From the NCBI GenBank assembly GCA_020744225.1, contig JAGMWG010000001.1, positions 992,001 through 1,056,000 on the forward strand: a DNA stretch of 64,000 bases, in the 5' to 3' direction. Numbering within the stretch: position 1 is the first letter of the stretch; each line of letters starts with the position of its first letter. Origin of the DNA: Paraphoma chrysanthemicola (taxonomy: Eukaryota; Ascomycota; Dothideomycetes; Pleosporales; Phaeosphaeriaceae). The position numbers and the translations under genes are program-made. A model generated the notes under the pieces. It was given only the letters and a program-made list of their open reading frames with translations, was not told the origin of the DNA and searched no databases. Shown here in pieces: positions 1 to 10,111 of this stretch.

Positions 1-1
1 G

Positions 2-274
2 AACAATACGGTTGCGCAGATTCTGCTAGCGCATTTCATCGCGATTCAGGCGATCCTGACGCCTATTTTGTACCTTGAAAGAGTCGGGTTTCAAGGCGTG
101 GACGCGCCGACGTGTGTACTGGGTTGGATCGAGGGTATATATAGGAATGTGCCTTCTCATCTGAGACATCATGTTGAGTGGCCAAGACAGGTGTCGAGGT
201 ATCCGTTCATGCGGTTCCTGGGACAGAGACAAATGGAGTGTTTTGAGGAGGAGGCGTTGGCGTTGGGGGCGTGA
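2..274 (+). CDS. C-terminal end of a fungal Zn2Cys6-type transcription factor (5' partial)
   Basis: The frame is open from the left edge of the window to a TGA at 272-274, giving about 90 C-terminal residues. The segment reads ILLAHFIAIQAILTPI...LERVGFQGVDAPT..LGWIEGIYRNVP..LRHHVEWPRQVSRYPF. From memory, this hydrophobic, Trp/Arg-rich ending is characteristic of the C-terminus of a group of fungal C6 regulators (fungal-specific trans domain, Upc2-like proteins). The DNA-binding cluster would lie outside the window, so the assignment rests only on the tail. No intron is needed in the visible part. Its target genes cannot be inferred. Confidence 0.5.
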   Translation, partial: NNTVAQILLAHFIAIQAILTPILYLERVGFQGVDAPTCVLGWIEGIYRNVPSHLRHHVEWPRQVSRYPFMRFLGQRQMECFEEEALALGA

Positions 275-1307
275 TTGTGTTTGGTTTGGGGAAAGAATGG
301 GCGAGTCGCGTATGTGGAAGGTCGATTAAGTGATAAACTTGTTACGAAGCGTATTCACAAGTCGAAATCGCGGGAGGCATGTTTCTTGGGGTTGTGACAT
401 GGAAATTTGTACATTATGATACCCACGACGACCCCTCAAAGTGGTTCAGTCACCGCACTCGCTTTGTTCATTTCACCGCGCAGCATCAGCAAGCGTTTCT
501 CGTTCTGCATCAATCATGGTCCAATACAATAACCTACAATAAACCCAAAACCTCTTCATTCACAACATTGACATATACACTGCAAACACACACATTATTC
601 CCGACCGTCAGCAACCGAAACTAACAAGGATATCACCATGTTCCTCTTCCCCACCCGAGCACTAATTTAGACTACTGCATCCTCATACGAGCATTACTCC
701 TTGCGGCTAGTTCGGTACGAACATGTACTCTAGTGCGCTGATCGCAAGGCTGTGCAAATCGCATAACATCCCTATCCGGGTTACATGCTCGTGATATGCT
801 TCGGATGATCTACGCATGGTCCAGCACAGTGAAAATAGCGAGATAGCGAGATGGTGTTCGTAGCTTGTGCAATGGGAATTCATGGCCGAATAGTGAATGA
901 TACTTGGGAAAGACGGGACCTGCGTAAGGCGTGTGCTAGGCAGATTTTTGTTCACGACGCCGTGTTTTGGGGCTGTGTAGGTGAGTAACGTCATAAGCAC
1001 ATGTGTAGCAGAGGTGGTAGAACGGATTTGCATAAGCAATAGTCCGTGTTATGAATTACGACTTGACCGTACAAGCTATTTACTAGTGGTTTCCGTAACA
1101 ATGAGACCAACAAATGAAAGGCAGAGTGTTCAAAAGCAAATGGCTCCCATTTCGGGGCGTGGGGTATCATTTCCCAAGTGCGCCTTGTCCGTGTATCCAA
1201 ATTTTATGTCTGTACCTCGAACGCCGTTGGAACCCGTAAGAATGGCTGCTTGTATAGCAAGCGGCGCACTGATCACTGAGAAAAAGCCATAGCAGTGCTG
1301 AAGAGGC
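275..1307. other. Intergenic region between convergent genes
   Basis: About 1 kb between the regulator's stop and the stop of the opposite-strand phosphatase gene. Only short overlapping frames without family features are present. It probably holds the two 3' UTRs; nothing else is supported. Confidence 0.6.
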
Positions 1308-2207
1308 CTAAAGCTCTGGCAGCATAGCACGGATGCAATCCATGAAGGAGAAACGCGACGCCGGTGCAGTCTCCTGCTCTGGAGCTACCCAGCCCTCCTG
1401 GCGCGCCATCCACATGACCAGGTTGAGATCGAAGCCCTCGAAGAAGACCTCGTCCATGAGCCGGGCTTTGGCACCCGCGTAAAAGTGGTACTCGTCGATG
1501 ATCTCGTCCATGGGGGCGTCGAGGATACGCCTGAAGCAAGCGACAGTGCATCCGGTGCGGTGCTTGCCCTTGTTGCAGTGGATGAGAATGGGATGGTTGG
1601 CGCGGTCCATGACTAGACGCAAAGCCCTTGACATCTCGCACGACTCGGTGCTGACCTTGCCTTTGTTGGCCCTGATGTGGACCTGGAAGTGCTGGATGCC
1701 AGCCTCGTCCATGAACGCTTGGTACTCGGGGGCGATTGGCTCTGGAACCAGAGTCAAGATGCTCTTGATCTTGTGGTCCTTGATGTAACCGTAGTTCTCC
1801 TTTTTGGGATAGCTGCTGCGGTAGACCATACCGGGCAAGACGATACTGAAGTTGTCAATCGGGATCGACTCATCCGTGGATGCGTCTGCGGTTGCATCGG
1901 TGGTCTGGGTCGCTGAGTAGATAGAAGAGGCAGGAGTGGAGGTGCCTCGGGAATTGTATATACATTCCCCTCCGCACACGTGTTGGTGTGGAAGATCCTC
2001 ATGAAAGGTAGACATGGCATGCTGCAGCAGATGGACGCTTACAGGTAGCTCGAGCTGCTTCATTGTGTCCTGGACGTGCTCTAGCTGGGCCTGCAGCTGG
2101 ATAGCCTGAGGAGTCTGGGCTGCATCCTGCTGCTGATGCAACATATGCATCGCCATCAGATCGCCAAAGGTGAAGCCTCGCTTTTCTTCGACTGTGGTGG
2201 TCGCCAT
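1308..2207 (-). CDS. SIW14: Siw14-like atypical dual-specificity phosphatase (inositol pyrophosphate phosphatase)
   Basis: Intronless 299-residue protein. The phosphatase half begins near residue 115 with IDNFSIVLPGMVYRSSYPKKENYGYI, the typical opening of plant and fungal atypical DSPs (Siw14/Oca family). The P-loop HCNKGKHRTGC lies near residues 208-218, with catalytic Cys and Arg intact. Yeast Siw14 removes the beta-phosphate from 5-diphospho-inositol phosphates; here the activity is inferred from family membership. The first 110 residues are low-complexity, rich in Gln, His and Thr. This is longer than the short yeast N-terminus and has no recognisable domain. The ATG at 2205-2207 is the only sensible start. 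The gene is transcribed away from the 1.8-kb region shared with the DUF3984-like gene. Other Oca-type paralogs cannot be fully excluded. Confidence 0.85.
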   Translation of the reverse strand: MATTTVEEKRGFTFGDLMAMHMLHQQQDAAQTPQAIQLQAQLEHVQDTMKQLELPVSVHLLQHAMSTFHEDLPHQHVCGGECIYNSRGTSTPASSIYSATQTTDATADASTDESIPIDNFSIVLPGMVYRSSYPKKENYGYIKDHKIKSILTLVPEPIAPEYQAFMDEAGIQHFQVHIRANKGKVSTESCEMSRALRLVMDRANHPILIHCNKGKHRTGCTVACFRRILDAPMDEIIDEYHFYAGAKARLMDEVFFEGFDLNLVMWMARQEGWVAPEQETAPASRFSFMDCIRAMLPEL

Positions 2208-4010
2208 GTTTCGCGTGTTTCTTTGCGTTGCGTTGTTGTGTGAAGTGTTGTTCTGTGTAAATTGGATGCTCTGTGAAGCGCTCTCTGTGCGTGATTGAGT
2301 ACGTCTGCGTACGGATTAGAAAGGGGCGTGCGAGGTGGAGAACGTGCCGTACCTGGCTCCAGGGGGCTTGACTTGTGTTCTGGAGAAAGTTTTGTAGTTC
2401 GAAGTCAAAGGCCAACAATGCCGCGTTGCCCGGAGGGGCAGTTGGCGCGCAGTGGTGGGAGGTGAGGAGCAGGCGGAGGCCGAGGAGGGCTGCCTTTTTA
2501 AGTGTCAGTGAGTGGCCAGCATCTTTGAGTGAACTAAGGCAAAGTATGGGACGCCCGCAACCGTGGATGAGCGGGACCCGCGAGAGAAGCGTGTCGCGTG
2601 AACCGTCCCTGGACCAGGACGCGCTACAGCCACGGAACGATATGTCTGGTGGTGCTGCTCGCAAAGGGCCCAGGTGACGGAAATACTGGACTTGGGAAGT
2701 GACTTACTTCGCGTCACTGGCGTGTTAAAGCAAGCATTGTGAGAGCTTCTTGCGGTTTTGCGAAGAGGCAAGATTCATGTTTGGCGAGAGGTGTGCAGGG
2801 AGATGCTTTCGCTGGCACGGAAACAGTTTGTGTGCGCTGTGGGTGGTTGTCCGAATGGTAGCGAAAGATCCGGGAGACGCAGCAGGTGCGGAGGTATGCA
2901 GTAAAGGGTCGTGAGCGGTGGTTGTTGGAAGTGAAGCAGCTAGACGGATGGTTTTGAAGGTCGCGTCTCGGCTGCGCTTTCACTGGGACGCCTCAGAACC
3001 TGGTACGCTTGTCTGAAAGAGGAGAAGCCGCAGGACAACGCCAAGGGTAATGTCGTCAGATCCCGAACTTCTGAAATTATTGGTTACTGCAGTTGCAGGA
3101 ACCCGCAGAGCGTTGCTGGAGGCTCAAAATGGATGTATATGCGTTGCTGAGTGGGTGCGTGATGTGGCCTGCTTGAAAGTCAGCAGCAAACACAGACCAT
3201 GTCGCAACGCCCTGCTTGCACAAAAGCCCAGGTCCAGCCAAGCGTTTCGCGTCGACCTTCTCTTTCTTTGGCTAACCCCGCTGTTCACTTCTGGTTTCGC
3301 GGATTTACTGGTCGCCTCAACAGTGCTCGGTCCCAAAACTGCGCGAACGGACCTAAGCGGAGAACAAATCTTGCAATTTTGCATTGTGCGAGCCTGCTCT
3401 CACGCAGCCGACGTCTCCGTCACAACGATCAGTAATGTCCGAGATTATGCGTTAGGTGCTATGTCATGGTCACACATTTGCCTTTGCTGGCATGGCGACC
3501 ACTCTGTGTTCCAAGCTTGACCTTGTGCAAGTGCTTCCAGCTTGACTGTCCTCCTCCTACCCTTACTGAATTCTCCATTAGATCACTCATTCCGCTTGTG
3601 CAAAACTATGCACACACGCTGGGTAAGTCCACTGTCAAATGGTCTGATGATTGCAGGCGACCGCCGGAGCGTATGAGTAATATGATGAGGCACTTCCAAA
3701 CTGGAAAGGTTTGCCGAAAGAGGTCTACTTGGAGAACGGCAGATTCATCTGGAGATCCTACATGTCAGAACGCATCATGGGACCACTACTCCACCATAGC
3801 TACAAATTTCACGAGTGTCGATGTCTGCTCCCACTTTCACGTGAAAGACCCTGTGATCGCCCGCTAACCGTATTCTGCTTCCCCAGAGCCCGTGCGTAGA
3901 CGTCAACGAACCTCGGCCTCTCCATCCGCAATCACAACATTATCACCAGATCTTTACATGCTCATATAACATCAGCCCTGGCCTTCTCTGGCCTCTGCCT
4001 TGAAGTCAAC
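2208..4010. other. Divergent upstream region (Siw14-like / DUF3984-like genes)
   Basis: About 1.8 kb separating two divergent start codons, so it should contain both promoters. A 156-codon frame at 3050-3520 (+) has no recognisable domain or convincing composition, and I do not call it a gene. The last 150 bases before 4011 are C/T-rich, as in many fungal 5' leaders. Confidence 0.5.
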
Positions 4011-5300
4011 ATGACAGAAGGTACCCGCACGCCTTCACGCTCTCGCCGCTCCTACCCGAACCTACACAACCTCTCTCTCGCACCTCTCAGCGCCAAATAC
4101 CCTCTCGATGCTTCGGCACCACCCTCACCAGACGAACCGGCCGTCCACACACCACGCACCTCCTACATCGCGCAGAAGTCCGCCCCGACCACCCCCGGAA
4201 TCCTCAGCTTAAGCCAATCACGCAGCAATAGCCGCAATCGCACCAGTCGACACCGCACGAAACCTATCTACGCATACGACAGCTACTTCGTCAACCCGGA
4301 TCATCCAGTCCGCGACATTGGCGAAATACCAAAGGCAAAAAGCACAAACACGCTCCACCCAGGCGTAAGCTTCGCGGACGACCCGCTCAGCACCGAGAAA
4401 AAACATCATGTCCGCAAAGCCACGGCGCCCTTACCTCACCGCATGCCCCTCGTCCGCCATCACACCACCGACGCAGACGACGAATGGTGGCATCGGGCAG
4501 GCCTCGCCATCGCCGGCGAAACACGCGATTCAAAAGGCCAGGGCTGGCTCGTAAGACGAGAAAGCTCAACTAGTCTCGTGCAACAGGACGACGAGTACGA
4601 AGTACATCCCAGCCACGACGCAAAGCGCATCGCCCTGCTATCCGGCGAACACATCAACACCGACGACTTCCCCACGTTCTCGCCCAAGATGTCGCGCGCG
4701 GGAAGTCGCGTGCAGAGTCGCATGCAAAGCCGCGTGCCCAGCGCAAAGCAGAGCCGTCGCGGCTCGCGGGTAGGCAGTCGCGCGGATTTGAACATGACGT
4801 TTGGATCGGCGGCGTCGAATTACGCGTCGGCACGCCAGAGCTTGGATATCGAGGATCGCTTCCTCGAACCTGATTTTGTGGAACAGGACGAAGAAAGCGA
4901 TGGCGACGAGGAAGAAGTCGCGAGGTTAGCGCGCGAGCGTGGATTTGGATTGGGTGGGTGGATGGATCGACTTATCGGCTGGACATTATTTTCCGTCGAC
5001 GAGGACGGCGAAGCGTCAGACGACGACGACGCGGATAACGACGATGCCAGCGGCGGTGTCCCGTTTTTGCCGGAAAATATGACAAAAGAGGAATTAAGGC
5101 TACGTAGGGAAGTAGAAGCCCGAAGAAGGAAATTGGAACGCGAAGCTATTGTTGCGGCGTCGGCGGTCAAGGGGCTGGATAAGGAGAATGATGCGAGTAG
5201 ACCGAGTACGGCGGAGAGTCAACGGCAGCAGCGCGATGACGAGGGCGGGTGGCAAGATGCGGCGTGGTTGTTGAGTGTTGCGTCCAAAGCGCTTTTCTGA
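4011..5300 (+). CDS. DUF3984-like conserved ascomycete protein, function unknown
   Basis: Single-exon protein of 429 residues. It opens with SRSRRSYPNLHNLSLAPL, which I recognise, from memory only, as the signature of the fungal DUF3984 family. The middle is Ser/Arg-rich with repeated SRxxSR units (about residues 225-265: SRAGSRVQSRMQSRVPSAKQSRRGSR), resembling a docking or phosphorylation-rich disordered region. Acidic blocks follow (DEESDGDEEE near 295, DDDDADNDD near 345). Between them lies a conserved hydrophobic piece, GFGLGGWMDRLIGWTLFSVDEDGE. A predicted helix of charged residues (TKEELRLRREVEARRRKLERE) and the ending GGWQDAAWLLSVASKALF complete it. There is no signal peptide and no enzyme motif. 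The gene converges on the GPI10 gene. Confidence 0.75.
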   Translation: MTEGTRTPSRSRRSYPNLHNLSLAPLSAKYPLDASAPPSPDEPAVHTPRTSYIAQKSAPTTPGILSLSQSRSNSRNRTSRHRTKPIYAYDSYFVNPDHPVRDIGEIPKAKSTNTLHPGVSFADDPLSTEKKHHVRKATAPLPHRMPLVRHHTTDADDEWWHRAGLAIAGETRDSKGQGWLVRRESSTSLVQQDDEYEVHPSHDAKRIALLSGEHINTDDFPTFSPKMSRAGSRVQSRMQSRVPSAKQSRRGSRVGSRADLNMTFGSAASNYASARQSLDIEDRFLEPDFVEQDEESDGDEEEVARLARERGFGLGGWMDRLIGWTLFSVDEDGEASDDDDADNDDASGGVPFLPENMTKEELRLRREVEARRRKLEREAIVAASAVKGLDKENDASRPSTAESQRQQRDDEGGWQDAAWLLSVASKALF

Positions 5301-6047
5301 GTGGGTCGATTGAGCGTGAATGAGATATGATATGAATTTGCGACACTGCGTCCCTTGTGGTCACGATATACGCATTTTGGAGCGAAACTATTAAGAGTAC
5401 ACGTGCATATATAAGAGAGTCATCTAGTTGTGCTTGTGCTCTCTCTCTCTCACACTCCTTATTGCGCATTGCTCTTCCCACTGGACATGGCCGTTTTTCA
5501 CTCATAAGGTTGCGGAGACATTCTTGTTTTCTTCCTCTCCCGTTACCTTCGTTACGTCTGCATCTTTACCTTAATCACATTAGCCACATTCTCACTGTCA
5601 CCCGCTAAGTATTCACAGATGTATATCGTTCAGACACAGCTCGTATGAATACATTCATCTCTTCGCGTTTACCCTGTGGAAAACCAAATGAGTTCTTCTC
5701 ATTTTTCTTTCACTTTAATAATATCTTCACCTTGACTTCGTGCTCCATGCTCTGTCCTTAGCTTCATTCATCGTCGTGGCAATTTCACTTTCATCTAGTT
5801 AGCAACGGGCAATATGTGGTCTGAAGCAGTAAGTTGAATGGGCACTTTCACAGTTACGTTTGTTGCTAGGGGACACATTTTTTTGTTTTGACTCCTGTCG
5901 ACTGATACATGGCCAGCACATGGCCCAAAGCTCACTGGATTCTGATATACTATGCATCAACAGCCAAATCTCTATTTTAACTACCCACCAACTCTATATT
6001 ACACACAGTACATTCCTCCATCTTGTCTCAGACCTTCCGTCAGCATC
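5301..6047. other. Intergenic region between convergent genes
   Basis: About 750 bases of A/T- and pyrimidine-rich sequence between two stop codons. It includes a CT microsatellite-like run near 5440-5455. Probably two 3' UTRs; no gene seen. Confidence 0.55.
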
Positions 6048-8382
6048 TCACTCCCCATCCAAACACCAAACAACCACATCCCCATTTCGTCTCGAATCAT
6101 CATGAAAATGAGTATTAAACCCTCTCCAGCATTCTCGATACCTCGTCTCGCCCAATACTTCTCTCATCGTACCCTCTAGCTGTCCAAAGAAGACTAGATT
6201 CTGCGGCCAGGTGCGTCGATACTTTGCCTTGAACTTGGGATCCTGGCGCATCCAGTGCCGGCCCGAGCGGGAACCACCGGACTGTATGGTGTCTAGGGAT
6301 TCCATATTGTCGCGCAGCCAAGACACCGGGCCCGGCTTGATGTAGAACTCGTCAGCTTCGTCGAGATAGGTAGAACGTTCGGAGAGGGGAATGTTCAGCG
6401 GCGGTTCGCAGGTTAGTGCCCAGGCGGAAATGGAGGGATAAATGAGGTGGGAGCGCCAGGGAGTTGAGTGGCAGGGCATGAGGAAGCCGACTGTTGTATT
6501 GAAGATCTGGGTGTCAGTGATCTGAGTGAGGTTGGAGAGCTTGTTGCGGGCTTCGTGCTTGTGGCGGAGGTAGTCGAGCACGTCGATTACGCCGCGCTGG
6601 TGGACTTGCGAGACATAGCCTGCGATGAGGATGTTTGTGACAAGCAAAAATCCAATGATGATTTTGTGCTTCAGTCCACCAGTGGAAGGCCGGAAGATAC
6701 TTAGAGGACCTGCTGCTGCAACATGCAGGAAGGGTAGAATTGGGAACAGGAAGCGCACTTCCTTGTGAGAGATCAGACTCAGCGCAATGGTAGTCACAGC
6801 GCATGTCCATGCAAGTCGGATCAAAATTCGGCGCTGTGTTGCATCGTGAACAAGCTCCGGTGCAGGCAACTTGATGCTCCTACTGCTTGTCACGGGCGAG
6901 TGCCGGAGCTCCTTGCCTCGCAGTGCCTGCAATAGTCCCACTGCAGCAAAGGGGAGTGCCGTCGTAAGTAGCAACGGCAAGCCCTCGGTGAGATAGTAGT
7001 CTGTACGGTTCCGGCCATAGAAGACAGCAAGCGATTGGGCAATGTTGAAGTAGAGAAAACGCAATGGCGGTAGAGTCCAGACCCCGTAGTAGAGTCGGTC
7101 AGACGCAGCAGAACACGCGAGGATCACAGACCTGGCATCGTCAGTCGGACCTTGTCTGGTGACTTGAGGGTACAGTAGTCAATGGATGCTGCATGCTTCA
7201 ACGCACGCCGGTAGAGGCATCGTGCAGCGGGACGCATCCGCGCGAGACTTACCCGCAAAACAAAATTTCGCGGACCAACACATACCGCAGCCTTTTTGAG
7301 GCCTGCCAGAACGTTGGAACAAACACGGTCAGCCAGACAAGGGCATTTGTGGGCCGGAGCACGCACGCAAGCGCTGCCAGCAAGAGCGACAGACGTAGCC
7401 TGCATGCGCATAAGCCTGAATCGGCATAACAAGAGAGTTCATAAATTTTTCAGATTTCACAACTTACGCTGGGAGGGAACCGAGGTGCTGCTCCGCAATC
7501 TGCGGGTGAACCTTGTCCCCAGTCGTGCTATCTCTTGCAGTACCTGGCCAGTGCCAAGGCCAGTAGTAGATAGCGATTGTGGTGATAGTCGTCTCAAGGC
7601 AATTGGACAGTGTGCGGGTCGAGCAGAACCACTGCCACGGGCTGCATACCGACAAGGCAAGCTAAATGATGCAGCATCAAATATCAGAAATTGCAAATCG
7701 AGATTGCGGAATGGCGACCTACAGTAGCGAGGGCAGTGCGACTGCCACGACCGTAGGCCTTTTCCGCGAGTTTCCATGTGTAGCAATCGAGCAGCGCAGC
7801 AAATACGGCCTGGGTAACCTTCGGCGCTGCCAGGAGCACTTCGGCTTTAGCTGGGAGAGTCAAGCCACAGAAATGTGCTAGATTGGCCGCGAGTCGATAG
7901 ACTGCAGCAAATAGCCCTGGATGCAGGGACGAGCGCAATTGCGTTCTCCACTCCTGCTTGCATCGTGAGACAAACAGCCGAGGACAGAGACGTGGAGATG
8001 GTCAAGGGATGGCATTTACCCAAGTGATCCAGGCATTGCTGGTGTTGCCAAAGGCTAGCTGCCATGCAGGCTCGAGCGACTGGAAGAACTCGTCGGGCTG
8101 GAAGAAGGTGCGCAGCGTCAATGCATTCACGATGCGGAACGCAAGCAGCAGCACGAAGACACCTAGCGCAGAGTCACGATAGACGGTGGGCGAGCGCGTT
8201 GGTGGAGCATCTGTGCGGCGGGCAGTCGTGGCCCTCGCGGAGTCGCTGGAGGCGGGCATTGGGCAATCGGCGAGCGGGTGGCCGGGTGCGAGGACGGCGG
8301 GCGAAGCATCAGATTCGCTCCAAAAGTCACGATGCGATGCGCGGTGGTCTGTGTAGGCCGCCAAGGCTGCAGCTGCCGTCAT
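6048..8382 (-). CDS. GPI10: GPI mannosyltransferase 3 (Gpi10 / PIG-B), 5 exons
   Basis: Adds the third, alpha-1,2-linked mannose to the glycosylphosphatidylinositol anchor in the ER membrane. It belongs to glycosyltransferase family GT22. My model is complement(join(6048..7131, 7253..7415, 7544..7661, 7723..7953, 8020..8382)), 652 residues, and all phases agree. The first exon ends with FFQPDEFFQSLEPAWQLAF..AWITW and joins EWRTQLRSSLHP, the hallmark of Gpi10. Exon 3 carries SPWQWFCSTRTLSNCLETT, exon 4 ACVLRPTNALVWLTVFVPT, and exon 5 LYFNIAQSLAVFYGRNR..YYLTEGLPLLL and the GT22 motif SHKEVRFLFPILPF. Many hydrophobic segments fit a polytopic ER enzyme. The Asp-Glu pair of the luminal loop (PDEFFQ) is intact. 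The first about 75 residues are an unusually long polar leader. Confidence 0.92.
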
Positions 8383-10111
8383 GGTGTGTCATGCACCAGA
8401 GCATTTGCGGAAGAAGCGCAGAAAATTGAAGCTACCACCATACCTTGTTGGGTACCTCACGATGATTTTACAATGGTCTGGGTTGGTGTCTAGACCTCGT
8501 GCAAATTGTTGGTCCTCCCTGCAGGACATGCCGTGAGGAGGTCCGTGTATCTCACGATGCCCTCACGATAAGCGCTCGAGGCCAGCTGCACCACTCGATT
8601 GAGTAATATCGGCCGGTCTGCAGTAGTGGTGTGAGAGTGACGGTGTCCGCGGCCATGGTGGCCATGGCACAGAGTGGTATCAAATTGCGGCTCGCCGATG
8701 CTGCGACAACGGCGATGACGCTGCGGGTATGGCAACGCTGGTTGAGCACCGTCAGAGATGTTATGGTGAGCAAGATGCATATTCATGTGCAAGTGATGGT
8801 CGCATCGAAACTGGAGGCGTCTCCAGCTCGCTCGCGGGGCCGCGGACTTGCAGTGGCCTATCCGGCCCAACAGTGGCAGTGGTGTGTCACCATGACCAAT
8901 GGCCTCCCAGTCGGCGCTGTGCCCGCTCAGCAGAACGAGCGGGAGCGAAGAAGCAAAAAACTGATATGGCGATGCAAATCTGGGGAAAGCGGGTGCGAGA
9001 GGGGTCCATGGCAAACATGGCAAAGGGGGGTGCGGCGCGATGATGTGTGTGTGTGACTGGGGTGTGCGTGCTGGCTCGAGGGTGTGTTAGAGTTTCCGCG
9101 TCGTCTTCGATTTTCGAGCTGCTATCGCGGCTCTCTCACAAAAGCGTGCAGCGAGGGCATCTCCGTCCCAGCAATATTGCTAGCGGCGCACTCGGATGCA
9201 GCCGTGTGGGTCATTTCGCGCTGAACACAGAGGCCCTTTCACACCCGCACTGCGACAGAGGCGTTCCCAGCAGGCAAACCGCAAGCTCAGCAGAACTGCT
9301 TTGAGAGCGCGCGAACCCCTCCTGGGCCTGTCAGAGCGCCACGGGAGGGTGAAGATGCCGGCGTCGGCGAATCGACGTGCAGCCCACCTGCATGCACTCA
9401 CGACGCTAGGCATGCAGGCGATTGTGCATGGACCACGCTGCCGACATGGAGGGTGAAGGTCCCAAGAGAACAGGATGCGCGCCCGCTGCTGGTGTGGCCC
9501 TCTCAACAATGTCTGTCCGCCGCCGGTGGGCCAGCGCGCTCGCCAGCATTGAATCGTGATCTCGGTGTTCCGTGCCTGACTTCATTACTACTACACTGCT
9601 GGATGCTGCCCGCGCCTTTGTTTCTGCTGCACGGCACCGAAGCGTAGCGTCCCCACTCGCTCCCATCTGGTCTGGCCTGGTCCCAGCGCCCGTCTCTGCC
9701 CGCTTCGCGAGAGGGCGTCATCTCATCTGAAGCTCCGGGCCCACGACGATCGCTGCTGCGTGTGGATAGCGCGGCGGCCGATCGTGCTCTCAACCATCTG
9801 CCAGACCCATATCTGCGTATCTGAGCCGTTGGATACAACATCCCCGGCGCCCGCACTCGCACACACATCCCCACCCACAACCACATACCGCACACCGCAC
9901 ACCGCACACCAACATCCACTCTCCCACACGACACCGCCGCCCGCACCCAACGCTCCCGCACGACGAGCGCCATTGTCCTCGCGGTGCCACTGCCGCTCCT
10001 CTGCGCGCTCCAGAATGCGACCCGCCGCTCCTCGCTCTGCAACACCGCACCGATAGAGGCTGACATGGTTGCACGGTCTGGCTGATCTGAGACGTCTGAG
10101 CTCCGGTCGCC
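8383..10111. other. Divergent upstream region of GPI10 and the kinase gene
   Basis: About 1.7 kb between two divergent ATGs, rising in GC content toward the kinase. Long open frames on the minus strand run from here into the kinase gene, but they look like composition effects. No gene is supported; both promoters should be here. Confidence 0.5.
9889..9909. repeat. Short tandem repeat, three CGCACAC units
   Basis: Three perfect 7-base units lie in a C/A-rich tract about 200 bases upstream of the kinase ATG, probably within its promoter or 5' UTR. Confidence 0.8.

Noticed and set aside
3050..3520. 156-codon frame in the divergent promoter region
   Set aside because: No domain, signal or typical composition; surrounded by promoter-like sequence.
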